Below are positions 25,541-35,739 of a DNA stretch of 64,000 bases, piece by piece. The DNA lies in contig NZ_SGIT01000002.1 of assembly GCF_004208525.1 (NCBI RefSeq), forward strand, positions 1,364,001 through 1,428,000, in the 5' to 3' direction. The stretch is from Sphingobacterium corticibacterium. GTDB taxonomy: Bacteria > Bacteroidota > Bacteroidia > Sphingobacteriales > Sphingobacteriaceae. The position numbers and the translations under genes are program-made. The first letter of the stretch is position 1. Each line of letters starts with the position of its first letter. The notes under the pieces were generated by a model that worked only from the letters and a program-made list of their open reading frames with translations, had not been told where the DNA came from and ran no database searches.

Positions 25541-26050
25541 ATGGAATATTCTTTTAGACAGGCACAACAAGTAGATGCGTCCCAAATCTGGGAAATCTTA
25601 GCACGCGCCATACAACGGAGAAAAGAAGATGGAAGTAATCAATGGCAAGATGGTTATCCGAATCCGTCCGCGATCAAAGCAGATATAGAAAAGAGAAACG
25701 GCTACGTATTAATAGATGGCGATACCATCGTGGGTTATTGTGCGATATTGATAAATGACGAGCCGGAGTACGCCAAATTGATCGGAAAATGGTTAACGGA
25801 AGGTGATTTCGTTGTTTACCATCGAGTGGCTATTTCCGAAAATTATTTAGGCAAGGGATTGGCGCAAAAAATGCTGCTGCATATCGAAGATTTCGCCCGA
25901 CAACATAATATATACAGTGTTAAAGCCGACACGAACTTTGACAATCTGGGCATGCTCAATATATTCGAAAAGCTGGGCTATACTTATTGCGGAGAAGTCT
26001 TTTTTCGAGGAGCCCCTAGAAAAGCTTTTGAAAAGGTTTTAGCACATTAA
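25541..26050 (+). CDS. GNAT family N-acetyltransferase
   Basis: 169-residue acetyltransferase with acetyl-CoA-binding motif A (VAISENYLGKGLAQKMLLHIEDFA) and the C-terminal motif B region (NLGMLNIFEKLGYTYCGEVFF). The N-terminal half contributes the acceptor site, which cannot be assigned. It lies between a convergent lyase gene 6 bp downstream and a divergent AKR gene. Confidence 0.88.
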   Translation: MEYSFRQAQQVDASQIWEILARAIQRRKEDGSNQWQDGYPNPSAIKADIEKRNGYVLIDGDTIVGYCAILINDEPEYAKLIGKWLTEGDFVVYHRVAISENYLGKGLAQKMLLHIEDFARQHNIYSVKADTNFDNLGMLNIFEKLGYTYCGEVFFRGAPRKAFEKVLAH

Positions 26051-26056
26051 TCCATT

Positions 26057-27097
26057 CTATAGCGTTATTCTTCCTTTCAGACAATCAATAAACGCATCCA
26101 CCATATTTTCGTTTGTAGCCCACGATGTAATAATGCGAACAACAGACCGTTGTTCATCAACAGCTTTCCATTCGTAAAAATCATATTGTTGCATGAGTTC
26201 GTCAATAACCGCTTTGGGAAGAATAGGGAAAATCTGATTGGTATGAGGTGGTGTAAGGAAAGAATAACCTTGTGCTTCTATTGCGCAGGCTATTTTCATC
26301 GCCATTTCATTGGCGTGCTTTGCCAACGAGAAGTATAAATCATCTCTAAACAGTTCCAGAAATTGGATACCTAACAGACGTCCTTTGGCTAATAGTGCTC
26401 CTTTCTGTTTCAACAGATAATCGAAATCTATGGCAAGATCGGCTCTATTGAAGATAATAGCCTCTCCTAATAAAGCGCCATTCTTCGTCCCTCCGATATA
26501 AAACACATCTGTATTGCAAGAAATATCGGATAAGGTAAGATCATTGTTCTTTGCTGTCAATGCGTGCCCTAATCTCGCACCATCCAAAAACAGATATAAG
26601 TCTTTGGATTTGCAGTAAATTGATAAGCTATCTATTTCCGATTTGGTATAAATTGTTCCTATTTCAGTCGGATTGGATATGTACACTAATTTGGGTTTCA
26701 CCACATGGGGTTTAAGGGAATATGCTTGTAATGTGTTTTCAATATCAACAGGTTTCAGTTTGCCGTCTTCCGTTTCAACGGTGATTATCCGATGCCCGGT
26801 AGCCTCGATTGCTCCCGCCTCATTGGCGTAGATATGTCCTGTCTCGGCACTAATAACCGCTTCGTGCGGCCGTAACATAAATGATATGACGATTAGATTT
26901 GTTTGTGTGCCCCCCGAAACAAAATAAATGGCAGCATCGGGGTTTTGTATCTTCTGGCGAAGTATTTCCTTTGCCTCTACAGAATATCCGTCTTCGCCAT
27001 AGCCCATTTGCTGTACCAAATTGGTTTCTATAAGCTTATGGAGAATATTGGGATGGGCACCCTCTGCGTAATCATTTTTGAAACTATACATATCCAT
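26057..27097 (-). CDS. Threonine aldolase family PLP enzyme
   Basis: 346-residue fold-type I PLP enzyme of the low-specificity L-threonine aldolase/beta-eliminating lyase family. The cofactor lysine is in FYIGGTKNGALLGEA, preceded by FLDGARLGHALTAKNNDL, where Asp and Arg contact PLP. The family cleaves threonine or allo-threonine to glycine and acetaldehyde. It converges on the GNAT gene with a 6-bp gap. Confidence 0.9.
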   Translation of the reverse strand: MDMYSFKNDYAEGAHPNILHKLIETNLVQQMGYGEDGYSVEAKEILRQKIQNPDAAIYFVSGGTQTNLIVISFMLRPHEAVISAETGHIYANEAGAIEATGHRIITVETEDGKLKPVDIENTLQAYSLKPHVVKPKLVYISNPTEIGTIYTKSEIDSLSIYCKSKDLYLFLDGARLGHALTAKNNDLTLSDISCNTDVFYIGGTKNGALLGEAIIFNRADLAIDFDYLLKQKGALLAKGRLLGIQFLELFRDDLYFSLAKHANEMAMKIACAIEAQGYSFLTPPHTNQIFPILPKAVIDELMQQYDFYEWKAVDEQRSVVRIITSWATNENMVDAFIDCLKGRITL

Positions 27098-27233
27098 TAC
27101 TTTTTTGTCAAAGCAAAAGTAAACAGTATCGAAGAAATTCGGAAACTTCTCCCATAGCTACCCTATACTTGCAGATCTCATCCAAGCCTATTATATTTAC
27201 TTAACAAATAACAATCCATAATCCTATTATCAG

Positions 27234-28616
27234 ATGATCAACCAGTCTTCTATTAAAGTTATTTTTTTGTTCTTCTTAAGTTGGGTCGTTTCCCTCCAAC
27301 TCGTTGCTCAACCAAAATTCCCGCAAGAGATGGATTACGATAGCTTGCTTTGCCTTGCGAAACAGCAACAAAAGCCAATGTTCCTTATAATTCACCAACG
27401 TAATGAACAATTCTCTCCTTTTAACACCGCTATATCACAAAAAACCAAGGATATTCTCCGCGAACAATTTACCTCAGGTATGGTCAGACTTACGTCGGAT
27501 AGTATTGACCACCCACTTCATAAGACCTATCGCCTCACAACTCCTATATATCTGTTTACAGATCAAAATGGCTATCCTTTACTACGGCACAACAAGCAAA
27601 TCAGCGAGGAAGAAACATTAGTAAAATTGATTGATTCCGCGAAGACTATAGCCGAGGGAGAAACCATGGGGAAATTGATACAGCAATACCAAAAAGGTAT
27701 TCGTAATAGACTTTTGTTAACGAACCTACTCCAACAATACCAAGTGTTCGATAAATACACGGACCAACACGTATTAAATGACTACGTTTCTCAACTGACC
27801 GTACAGGAACTGAATAACTTCGAAACAGTGGTCTTTCTATTGAGCTGTGCTCCGGTATACAATAGCAAGACCTATCAATTGGCCTATACAAATCGCAAAA
27901 TGGTGGATAGTCTATACGCAACATTGCCCTTACCAAAACGGCAGGAGATCAACAATCGGATTATTCAGCGAACTTTCCGGGACGCATTAGACAAGAAAGA
28001 TTATACACTTTCCCAAAATCTCGGCTACTTTGTGGGGCGAACGTGGCAATCACATTACCTGCGTGCACAAATGGGACAAAGTTACTATCCAATGGAACAT
28101 AGACGACTCTCCCGGGATACTTCTGCTTATATCCAAATGGCAAGGAATTATTATAATACCTTTTATTATCGTATCGCCCCAGATTCGCTTGCCAAATTGG
28201 ATTTCGCAAACAATCAACAGATTGCTATTCCTAGACGGGGACAGCCATGGCATCTGGACAGTGCCGAAAATAGCCTTTTCCTGCAGTGGATGGAGGGAAA
28301 CCGCAAACGGTATAAAGAAAGGCAGGCTCAAAGCCTAAATTATGGAGCAAACCAGCTGTTGAATTTTATAGATTTTAAAAAAAATGACAATCCAGATGTT
28401 CTTTTCGATACTATCCGTTGGTTACAGAAATCGATTAGCCTGAGACCCAATCGCGGACAATCTCATCATATCCTCGCCAAAGCATTATACCATGTTGGCT
28501 TTTACGCCGAAGCAGAAGCCGAACAGCAACGAGCTATCGAGCTGTATAAGCCACAAAAGCACTATTATAAACAAATGCGGGATGTGTTAAAACAGATGCA
28601 AGATCGCTCACTGTGA
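27234..28616 (+). CDS. Exported thioredoxin-fold protein lacking the CXXC motif
   Basis: 460 residues with a signal peptide (FFLSWVVSLQLVAQ). Residues of about 30-140 resemble the thioredoxin-like/DUF255 fold (DYDSLLCLAKQQQKPMFLII, TTPIYLFTDQNGYPLLR), but the position of the redox CXXC is occupied by HQRNEQ, so a disulfide role is unlikely. The middle is helical, and the C-terminal segment (LRPNRGQSHHILAKALYHVG, YAEAEAEQQRAIELYKPQ) is a TPR-like pair. Its 3' end overlaps the convergent MORN/TonB gene by 9 bp. Confidence 0.7.
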   Translation: MINQSSIKVIFLFFLSWVVSLQLVAQPKFPQEMDYDSLLCLAKQQQKPMFLIIHQRNEQFSPFNTAISQKTKDILREQFTSGMVRLTSDSIDHPLHKTYRLTTPIYLFTDQNGYPLLRHNKQISEEETLVKLIDSAKTIAEGETMGKLIQQYQKGIRNRLLLTNLLQQYQVFDKYTDQHVLNDYVSQLTVQELNNFETVVFLLSCAPVYNSKTYQLAYTNRKMVDSLYATLPLPKRQEINNRIIQRTFRDALDKKDYTLSQNLGYFVGRTWQSHYLRAQMGQSYYPMEHRRLSRDTSAYIQMARNYYNTFYYRIAPDSLAKLDFANNQQIAIPRRGQPWHLDSAENSLFLQWMEGNRKRYKERQAQSLNYGANQLLNFIDFKKNDNPDVLFDTIRWLQKSISLRPNRGQSHHILAKALYHVGFYAEAEAEQQRAIELYKPQKHYYKQMRDVLKQMQDRSL

Positions 28617-29633
28617 AGCAGGTTTTGGGCTTGGTCGGAAAGATAGATTCAACCGAACTGGAAGTGTGTACTTCACACGAACAGGCACACCTCGTTGGTA
28701 ACCTGGTGACCAACGTTCGGATTTCTTGAGTGCATTGATCGCTGCTGCTGCTGTTCCATATCCGAGGTCATGCACTACTTCAAAGTCGGTCGCCATACCT
28801 GTTTTATCGACTACAAAACTAATCAGCAGCTGTCCGTCTACTTTTGCCTGTACTGCCTCTTTCGGATATTTGTAATTTTGCCCTATAAATTGCAGGAGGT
28901 TTCGTCTGCCTTGGGGGTATTCCGGATTAACGTCCCGCTGTTCATAAGGATATTGTTTCCCGAGACTATCCGTGGTAATACCACGGATCACTTCTCCATT
29001 TTCATACCATTCTTCGAATCGGTATTTTGCTTTTTGAAAAGATCCTTCCCAACGCCCGTCTCGAAGTCCATCAACGTAATGGCCCTGTTCTATATCGACA
29101 TTATTAGTCATGATTTCGGCATAGCCATTTCCATCCTGTATTTGAATTCGTCCGGTTGAGTCGGCATAATAAACCAACCGCTTGTTCAAATCCACTTGCA
29201 GAGAATCCTCCTTTCTTTCCGCCTGTTTCAAATAAGCCTCACGCTCCTTCAACACGCCGTTTCTATAGTATCGTTCCGCCGTATCAATCCGTCGGTTATC
29301 CGCATAACGGACAACCGTTTCCAAGGCCCCATCATCATAATAGGTCTCTACCAGCCCCTCGAAGCGCAACCGCTTCGGATCGGCAGTTTTACTCCATCCA
29401 TGACGTTTTAGATTTCCATTTGTATAGTAGTCATTCAGCTCATGCATTCCCGCTTCATTCGGTACAATACGCAGTATACTCGTATAAGCCGCAGAATCTT
29501 TGTAAGCCGTATATCCTCCGTTTTTTTTAACATAGGTTACAATCGTTTCCTGCCCTTTTAATAACGAGCTAAAAAACAGCAACCACAAGCCTATTGCACA
29601 CCTACTTAAATTGACATATAAATACTTCATCAT
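28608..29633 (-). CDS. MORN-repeat protein with C-terminal TonB domain
   Basis: 341 residues. A signal or anchor segment is followed by several YwqK/MORN-type repeats (YYTNGNLKRHGWSK, YYDDGALETVVRYADN, YYRNGVLKEREAY, WYENGEVIRG) and a C-terminal TonB domain (YPKEAVQAKVDGQLLISFVV...ALKKSERWSPG..RGVPVRVKYTLPVRLNL). TonB C-terminal domains contact outer-membrane receptors. Proteins of this build are frequent in Bacteroidota and may transmit energy or sense envelope state. A TAAGTTTG element sits upstream at 29662-29669. Confidence 0.85.
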   Translation of the reverse strand: MMKYLYVNLSRCAIGLWLLFFSSLLKGQETIVTYVKKNGGYTAYKDSAAYTSILRIVPNEAGMHELNDYYTNGNLKRHGWSKTADPKRLRFEGLVETYYDDGALETVVRYADNRRIDTAERYYRNGVLKEREAYLKQAERKEDSLQVDLNKRLVYYADSTGRIQIQDGNGYAEIMTNNVDIEQGHYVDGLRDGRWEGSFQKAKYRFEEWYENGEVIRGITTDSLGKQYPYEQRDVNPEYPQGRRNLLQFIGQNYKYPKEAVQAKVDGQLLISFVVDKTGMATDFEVVHDLGYGTAAAAINALKKSERWSPGYQRGVPVRVKYTLPVRLNLSFRPSPKPASQ

Positions 29634-29661
29634 ATTACTGACCTTAGGATATTGCTATTCA

Positions 29662-29669
29662 CAAACTTA
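29662..29669 (-). promoter_or_regulatory. Possible -7 element of the MORN/TonB gene
   Basis: TAAGTTTG on the minus strand, about 28 nt before the ATG at 29633; it matches TAnnTTTG. Confidence 0.4.
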
Positions 29670-29711
29670 AATAAAGTTGAAGTGATGTACAAGTGATGCT
29701 CGTTAAAGAGC

Positions 29712-31052
29712 TTAGCGCGTGGAAAGGAAATCTGCATACCAATGTCCGGAAGTTTTTATAATACGCTGCTGCGTTGGAAAATCGACATACACTAATCCAA
29801 ACCTAGGGTGATATCCTTCTGCCCATTCAAAGTTATCGAGAAAGGTCCATACGAAATAGCCTTTTATCTTTACCCCTTCCTGCTTTGCACGCCATACCTG
29901 TGCTATAGTTTGCTGTAAATAAGCGGTTCTTTTGGGATCATCTACACGACCATCTTGCACCTCGTCCTGAAAGGCTGCTCCATTTTCGGTAATAATGATG
30001 GGCGGGATATTTTCGTAAGCATTGAATTTCTTCAAAATATGATAGATCGACTCGGGATAAACCTCCCAATTCATTGCCGTCATTTCTACCTTACGTTTTT
30101 TTGCATGCACGATCTTTGCCTTTAACAAGGGAACAAATGGCGAATACTGGATCACCTCACGCGTATAATTCTGCACGCCAATAAAATCCATATCGAACTT
30201 CAAATCCCGCTCATCACCCGGCTGCATGTATTTCTCTATTCTATGGAGGATCTTAAGGTCACGCGTTGGATATCCTTTGCCCAGTAACGGCTCAATAAAC
30301 AGGCGATTGAGCAAGGCATCTACTTTTTTTGTCGCAAGTATATCCTTCTCTCGCATACGAAAGGGCTCGACATGCGAACAAGAAAACGTCGTACCTACAT
30401 AGCTGTCGCGTTGTATGGACTTAATAACTTTTCCTCCGTATGCCTGCGCCAGTGCTGCATGGTGTGTAGCTGCCAGAAAATTATCCAAGCCCTTTCTACC
30501 CGGAGCATGCACACCAAAGAAGTAACCCGCACCGGTAAATACAAGTGGCTCATTTAGTACCATCCAGTTTTTCACACGATCACCAAAATTCTGAACACAA
30601 ATAGACACGTAGTGACCAAACCAATCCCTGATATCACGGTTTACCCAACCACCTTTTAACTCCAGCTCGTGGGGAAGATCCCAATGATAGAGAGTCACCC
30701 AAGGTGTTATGCCAAGCTCCAAGGAGAAATCAATAAGCCGGTTATAGAAATCAATTCCTTTTTGGCTTATCTCCCCAATACCTTTTGGAAGAATACGGCT
30801 CCATGAAATCGAAAATCGGTAATGCCGGATATTAAGCTTATACATCAAGTAGAGGTCATCTATATAACGATTGTAAAAATCACAGGCTATGTCTCCATGA
30901 TGACGTTGAAATATTTTGTTCTTTTTGGTGACAAAAACGTCCCAGATCGACGGCCCTTTGCCATCTTGATTATGTGCACCTTCAATCTGATATGCCGCAG
31001 TCGAAACACCCCAGCTAAAATCTTCGCCAAAAGTATCTTTATTCAACAACAT
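29712..31052 (-). CDS. GH1 family beta-glucosidase
   Basis: 446-residue retaining glycosidase of family 1, probably cytoplasmic because no signal peptide is seen. The acid/base Glu168 is in NWMVLNEPLVF and the nucleophile in IIITENGAAF, with the family signature FSWGVSTAAYQIEGA at residues 12-26. Substrate-contacting TLYHWDLP and the C-terminal FVWTFLDNFEWAEGY are intact. It hydrolyses beta-glucosides or related glycosides. A short minus-strand SD (AGAAAGG) precedes the ATG. Confidence 0.96.
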   Translation of the reverse strand: MLLNKDTFGEDFSWGVSTAAYQIEGAHNQDGKGPSIWDVFVTKKNKIFQRHHGDIACDFYNRYIDDLYLMYKLNIRHYRFSISWSRILPKGIGEISQKGIDFYNRLIDFSLELGITPWVTLYHWDLPHELELKGGWVNRDIRDWFGHYVSICVQNFGDRVKNWMVLNEPLVFTGAGYFFGVHAPGRKGLDNFLAATHHAALAQAYGGKVIKSIQRDSYVGTTFSCSHVEPFRMREKDILATKKVDALLNRLFIEPLLGKGYPTRDLKILHRIEKYMQPGDERDLKFDMDFIGVQNYTREVIQYSPFVPLLKAKIVHAKKRKVEMTAMNWEVYPESIYHILKKFNAYENIPPIIITENGAAFQDEVQDGRVDDPKRTAYLQQTIAQVWRAKQEGVKIKGYFVWTFLDNFEWAEGYHPRFGLVYVDFPTQQRIIKTSGHWYADFLSTR

Positions 31053-31306
31053 CCAACCTTTCTCTTTTTATACGCATCACGATTTAAGAGACCGCATGGG
31101 TGAATAAAAAGAAGAGAACTGGGCTAGAAACAATCGCGTGAACATTTTCTGGAAAAAATAAACAATCGCTTTCATAACAGAACTAAATTTATATCCTCAT
31201 GTAAATTAAGGAATTACATGTGAATAAACAATTACTATTATGTTAATTTTTTGTCTTTATTTCAGCCAGCGCTTGTCTAATTGTATTCAACCAACCTATA
31301 AAGAAA

Positions 31307-32062
31307 TTATTCCTTTTGATGTTGTCTGGCAAATCTGCTTAGTTGTAATGCGTTTATTATGGCAGCTGTAGATGCGGTATTGTTGAAATAAATATAAACT
31401 TCTTTGAATCTCATATTATTTAACTTCTGATAGAGTGTTTCGATCTCTTCTTTGGTATATGCTGAATAAAATAGTTTCGGATTGCCGTGCATACGTAAAT
31501 AGCCAATTGAAGTACTTTGTTCGATGGAAGTAGGTAATTGAGGATAATTCACATTACAAAAAGTGATATGATTTTCACGCAGCTTCGTTATCACATCATC
31601 CCTCCACCAGCTTTCATGCCTGAATTCAACCACATTTTTAAAGTTTGGGTTCATCACGCGTACAATTGACCTCAATCTATCTTTATTAAAGCTAAAGCTC
31701 GGCGGCAGCTGCCAGAGAATACAGGATAATTTATTTTTAAACCCTTCTTTGCATATTAAATAAAAATCTTCTATTTCTTCATCACACTGTTCTAGTCTTT
31801 TAATATGTGTGATTGTTTTAGGAACTTTAACGCTGAATTTAAAGTCGTCCGCAACTTTATCATGCCATAATAACAGGTTTTCTACAGTCGGGAATCTGTA
31901 AAACGTCCCATTAAATTCATAGGTATTAAAGTGTTTGGAATAGTAATCAAACCACTTTTTTTTAGGTAGATCTTCTGGATAAAATACTGTTTTCCAAGAT
32001 GCCGTAGCATAACTTGAACACCCGATATATAATTCATCTTTTTCCATATATAAATTATCCAT
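31307..32062 (-). CDS. DUF72 domain-containing protein
   Basis: 251 residues of the YecE/DUF72 TIM-barrel-like family. Landmarks are YIGCSSYATASWKTVFYPEDLP, YEFNGTFYRFP, FKFSVKVPKTITH, WQLPPSF and VYIYFNNTASTAAIINALQL. Function is unknown, although family members are widespread. An alternative start six residues in is possible. The 254-bp gap downstream holds no recognisable gene. Confidence 0.87.
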   Translation of the reverse strand: MDNLYMEKDELYIGCSSYATASWKTVFYPEDLPKKKWFDYYSKHFNTYEFNGTFYRFPTVENLLLWHDKVADDFKFSVKVPKTITHIKRLEQCDEEIEDFYLICKEGFKNKLSCILWQLPPSFSFNKDRLRSIVRVMNPNFKNVVEFRHESWWRDDVITKLRENHITFCNVNYPQLPTSIEQSTSIGYLRMHGNPKLFYSAYTKEEIETLYQKLNNMRFKEVYIYFNNTASTAAIINALQLSRFARQHQKE

Positions 32063-32189
32063 AATTGATGCAACAGACGTGACAGGAACTTTTGTTTAGC
32101 CAATCTATTACCCATTGATCCATGTCATTTTCTCCATGAACCTATAAGCTCTATAAAATGTTTTGTTAAATGGATTAGATCCACAAAAG

Positions 32190-32231
32190 ATAATAAAAAA
32201 TAAATCCCGGCATGTGACCATATCGGGATTT
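32190..32231 (-). terminator. Rho-independent terminator of the catalase gene
   Basis: AAATCCCG (32202-32209) and CGGGATTT (32224-32231) form an 8-bp stem with a 14-nt loop, followed on the minus strand by TTATTTTTTATTA. It lies 28 bp after the catalase stop. Confidence 0.8.
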
Positions 32232-32259
32232 CAATTTTAGAATCTTTCTTATGCTTATA

Positions 32260-33774
32260 TTATCTGCTGGTTGGTCGTGGAGCCCATCTGTCATAAGGTG
32301 ACAGGTCAAAACTATTAACCTCCTCCATGGTCAAACCTAGTGCTGACGCTACACCTTCACCATACTCTGGATCTGCCTTATAACAGTTGCGAATATGACG
32401 AATTTGTATGAACTTATCCGCAGCCCCTACCTGTGCTGCGGTATTTTTGAATAACATATCGGCTTTTCCATCTGCTTTGATGATACGGAAGAGATCTCCC
32501 GGCTGTGTATAGTAGTCTTCATCGTCATCCCTAAAATTATGTGCATAAGCTGTCCCTTCTAGCTCAAGAGGTGGTTCCTTACTTTCAGGCTGTTCCTGCC
32601 ATTCCCCATAGCTATTTGGATTATAATGTATCGCGTCCCCATAATTGCCATCTACACGCATAGCGCCATCACGGTGATACGCATGATATGGGCAACGCGG
32701 TTTGTTGACCGGAATCTGGTAGTGGTTTACGCCTAACCTATAACGCTGTGCATCACCATAGGAGAATAATCTTCCCTGAAGCATCTTATCCGGAGAAAAG
32801 CCAATGCCCGGAACAATATTTGTCGGGTTGAATGCCGCTTGTTCCACATCCTGAAAGTAGTTATCGGGATTGCGATTCAATTCAAACTCACCGACAGGAA
32901 TTAATGGAAAATCCTTCTTCGACCAGACCTTTGTGAGATCGAAAGGGTGAAAGCGATATGTTTTGGCCTGTTCTTCGGTCATGATCTGTATAAACATTTT
33001 CCACTTCGGAAAATCTTTTCTTTCTATCGCATCAAAAAGATCTCGTTGAGACGATTCCCTGTCATAGCCTACAATGCTCGCAGCTTCCTCATCTGAGAGA
33101 TTATCTATTCCTTGCTGGGTTCTAAAATGGAATTTCACCCAATGCCGCACATTATCCTTATTGATAAAACTATAGGTATGGCTACCAAATCCGTGCATAT
33201 GTCTGTATCCTTTAGGAATACCGCGATCGCTCATCACAATAGTAACTTGGTGGAGTGACTCGGGAAGCAATGTCCAAAAATCCCAGTTATTATTAGGGCT
33301 CCTTAAGTTAGTTTTTGGATCGCGTTTGACGGCATGGTTCAGATCCGGAAATTTCATCGGATCACGGAAGAAAAAAACAGGTGTATTATTTCCTACCAAG
33401 TCCCAAATACCTTCTTCCGTGTAAAATTTAAGGGCAAATCCCCGAATGTCTCTCTCTGCATCGGCTGCTCCTCTTTCACCAGCAACTGTTGAAAACCGAG
33501 CAAACATCTCTGTCTGCTTGCCAATGTCACTGAAGATATCCGCCTTGCTATATTGGGTGATATCATGCGTGACGGTAAAAGTTCCAAAAGCGCCAGAACC
33601 TTTGGCATGCATCCGTCTCTCAGGGATGACCTCTCGATCGAAATTTGCCATTTTCTCCAGAAACCAAAAATCCTGCATTAATAATGGACCTCTAGGACCA
33701 GCTGTTTGTGCATTCTGATTATCAGGAACGGGCGCACCGGTCTGTCTTGTCAGTTTTGATTTTTTCTCTTGCAT
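32260..33774 (-). CDS. katA: Haem catalase
   Basis: 504-residue monofunctional haem catalase, small-subunit type. Visible hallmarks are the distal region ([18 protein letters not shown]), the conserved [28 protein letters not shown] and the proximal haem ligand tyrosine in [14 protein letters not shown]. It dismutates hydrogen peroxide in the cytoplasm. It is monocistronic by position, with a terminator downstream. Assignment of the symbol katA rests on family, not on synteny. Confidence 0.95.
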   Translation of the reverse strand: MQEKKSKLTRQTGAPVPDNQNAQTAGPRGPLLMQDFWFLEKMANFDREVIPERRMHAKGSGAFGTFTVTHDITQYSKADIFSDIGKQTEMFARFSTVAGERGAADAERDIRGFALKFYTEEGIWDLVGNNTPVFFFRDPMKFPDLNHAVKRDPKTNLRSPNNNWDFWTLLPESLHQVTIVMSDRGIPKGYRHMHGFGSHTYSFINKDNVRHWVKFHFRTQQGIDNLSDEEAASIVGYDRESSQRDLFDAIERKDFPKWKMFIQIMTEEQAKTYRFHPFDLTKVWSKKDFPLIPVGEFELNRNPDNYFQDVEQAAFNPTNIVPGIGFSPDKMLQGRLFSYGDAQRYRLGVNHYQIPVNKPRCPYHAYHRDGAMRVDGNYGDAIHYNPNSYGEWQEQPESKEPPLELEGTAYAHNFRDDDEDYYTQPGDLFRIIKADGKADMLFKNTAAQVGAADKFIQIRHIRNCYKADPEYGEGVASALGLTMEEVNSFDLSPYDRWAPRPTSR

Positions 33775-33955
33775 AGTGTTGTCATTTTACTTTTATCGAA
33801 ATAGGTATTAGTCACAATAATTACACTAAACGGTTATTTATAATTGTTAATGCTTCTGATATATAAGTCTCCGAAACCTTTTAGATCTACATATCCATAG
33901 TACTAATATACGAAAAAAAGTATTCTTTAAGCAGTATGCTGATAAATTCACAAAG

Positions 33956-34792
33956 TTAACCAATCTTCACGGAAGTCATCGTTAATGAGCCTCCGACGGC
34001 CTTATCATTAAATAAGACCGCTTGTTCATCTTTGTCTTTCACGGATAAGGCGTAGAGTAAAGGCATGTAATGTTCCGGTGTGGGTACGGCTAGATGAAAG
34101 GGTTTACCTTGTTTTTCGTATTGAATCAGAGGCTGGTGGTCATCGTTCAATATAAATTGTTTCATCTTTTCATTAGCTTCTAATGCCCAATCAAATCCAA
34201 AGGTTTCATTCAGTTGCCTCCACGCTACCATACGAAGATTGTGCACCATATTTCCGCTACCAATAATCAGTACGCCTTTTTCACGAAGTGATTTCAATTC
34301 ACGAGCCAGCTCATAGTGGTATTGTGGGCCTTGATAATAATCCAAACTCAACTGAATGACAGGAATATCAGCTTGCGGATACATATGCCTGATAACCGAC
34401 CATGCCCCGTGGTCAAGCCCCCATTTGTCGTCCAGTTCTACATGCGTTTTCTGAATCAGCGACTGCGCTTCTCTTGCCACATCTGGGCTTCCCGGGGCAG
34501 GGTATTGCACTTCAAAAAGTTCTTTCGGGAATCCCCCAAAATCGTGTATAGTAGGCGGGTTTTGCATACCAGTCACAAAGGTTCCCCGTGTTTCCCAGTG
34601 TGCTGAAACACAAAGAATAGCATTTGGCTTGGGAATCTCTGCAGCAATTTTCCTAAAGCCTTCCACAAATTCATTTTCTTCAATAGCGTTCATCGGACTG
34701 CCATGGCCTAGAAACAGCACAGGCATTTTTACCGTGCTGTTCAAGGCTGCTGTCATCTTATTCAATTCTTTCAATTTCATTGCTGTTCCCAT
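33956..34792 (-). CDS. Class III extradiol dioxygenase (4,5-DOPA dioxygenase/YgiD-like)
   Basis: 278 residues of the LigB-type, YgiD/DODA-like family. The first metal-binding histidine is in FLGHGSPMNAI, the second in CVSAHWETRG, and another conserved histidine lies in HGAWSVIRHMYP. The family opens catechol rings, and in E. coli YgiD acts on L-DOPA. Three in-frame ATGs (34792, 34780, 34756) make the exact start uncertain; the conserved part begins after MTAALNST. Confidence 0.87.
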   Translation of the reverse strand: MGTAMKLKELNKMTAALNSTVKMPVLFLGHGSPMNAIEENEFVEGFRKIAAEIPKPNAILCVSAHWETRGTFVTGMQNPPTIHDFGGFPKELFEVQYPAPGSPDVAREAQSLIQKTHVELDDKWGLDHGAWSVIRHMYPQADIPVIQLSLDYYQGPQYHYELARELKSLREKGVLIIGSGNMVHNLRMVAWRQLNETFGFDWALEANEKMKQFILNDDHQPLIQYEKQGKPFHLAVPTPEHYMPLLYALSVKDKDEQAVLFNDKAVGGSLTMTSVKIG

Positions 34793-34894
34793 GTCATTTA
34801 TATATAACTATTTATATATCAAAAATTATCATATACAAAAATACTGTGGATTATGTAGAGAGAGATAACAACATTCAGAAAAGGGGTTGTAGTT

Positions 34895-35725
34895 TTAGGA
34901 AACGAGTGTTTTCATTTCCTTTCGGAAGGCTGAGGGGGTCTGTCCGGTTTTCTTTTTAAATACGTTTGTAAAATAGGCTTTTTCGTTGTAACCCAATTCG
35001 AAACCGATCTCCGAAATCGATTTGTTAGTCGTGGAGAGCAAGTTTTTGGCTTCGATCAATTTTCTTGTTTCGATGATTTCCGAAACACTTTGTTGTAGGA
35101 TTTGATGACAGATATTATTAAGATTTCGAGCAGACATAAATAATTTTTCAGCATAATACGCTACACCGACATTTCTTCGAAAGTTCTCCTCCAAAATTCT
35201 CAGAAAGTTTTTAAACGTAATGCTTTGCGATTTGAGCTGTTCTTCATCATCAGGTTTTAATTTTCTTCGTTCGGATTCTATCATCGTAAAAACCGTTCCC
35301 AAAAGCTGTCGGATAATCGCATAATCGGGCGAATATTGTCGCATTTCGTCATCCATCATTGTACAAAGTGTACTGATACGTCCAAAACAAGCACCTCTCG
35401 GTAGTTCGACACTGGCGTTGTCATGATAAAGTGAATAAAGCTGAAAGGTTGTTTCCGGGATAAATTCACTTTTAAAACGGATGGCCCACATTTGACATTT
35501 CCCGTCTTCCAAAACGGGTTTTACGCGATGCACTTTTCCTCTTGTTACAAAACTCACAAAAGGAGACTGGAGCACAGTAGATCTGAAATCAATAAAATGT
35601 TCCAATGATCCTTCCGTACCGATAATGAGCTCTTCAAAATCATGGTGGTGCAGTTCGTTTTCCGAGGCAATGATCTTTTTTGCTTCAAGTGCATCCACTT
35701 GAAATATTTTGAAAGTTTCCGTCAT
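34895..35725 (-). CDS. AraC family transcriptional regulator
   Basis: 276 residues with a cupin-like N-terminus (HHHDFEELIIGTEGSLEHFID) and a C-terminal AraC HTH pair (FMSARNLNNICHQILQQS, SISEIGFELGYNEKAYFTNVFKKKTGQTPSAFRKE). The second helix-turn-helix and the TPSAFRK tail are typical. It starts 14 bp after the ABC-F gene stop, so both may be in one transcript. The effector and targets are unknown. Confidence 0.9.
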   Translation of the reverse strand: MTETFKIFQVDALEAKKIIASENELHHHDFEELIIGTEGSLEHFIDFRSTVLQSPFVSFVTRGKVHRVKPVLEDGKCQMWAIRFKSEFIPETTFQLYSLYHDNASVELPRGACFGRISTLCTMMDDEMRQYSPDYAIIRQLLGTVFTMIESERRKLKPDDEEQLKSQSITFKNFLRILEENFRRNVGVAYYAEKLFMSARNLNNICHQILQQSVSEIIETRKLIEAKNLLSTTNKSISEIGFELGYNEKAYFTNVFKKKTGQTPSAFRKEMKTLVS

Positions 35726-35739
35726 CGCTTTATTTTCTG

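Noticed and set aside
28608..28616. Frameshift between the thioredoxin-fold and MORN/TonB genes
   Set aside because: Both frames are complete with family-typical ends; the 9-bp overlap is convergent and natural.
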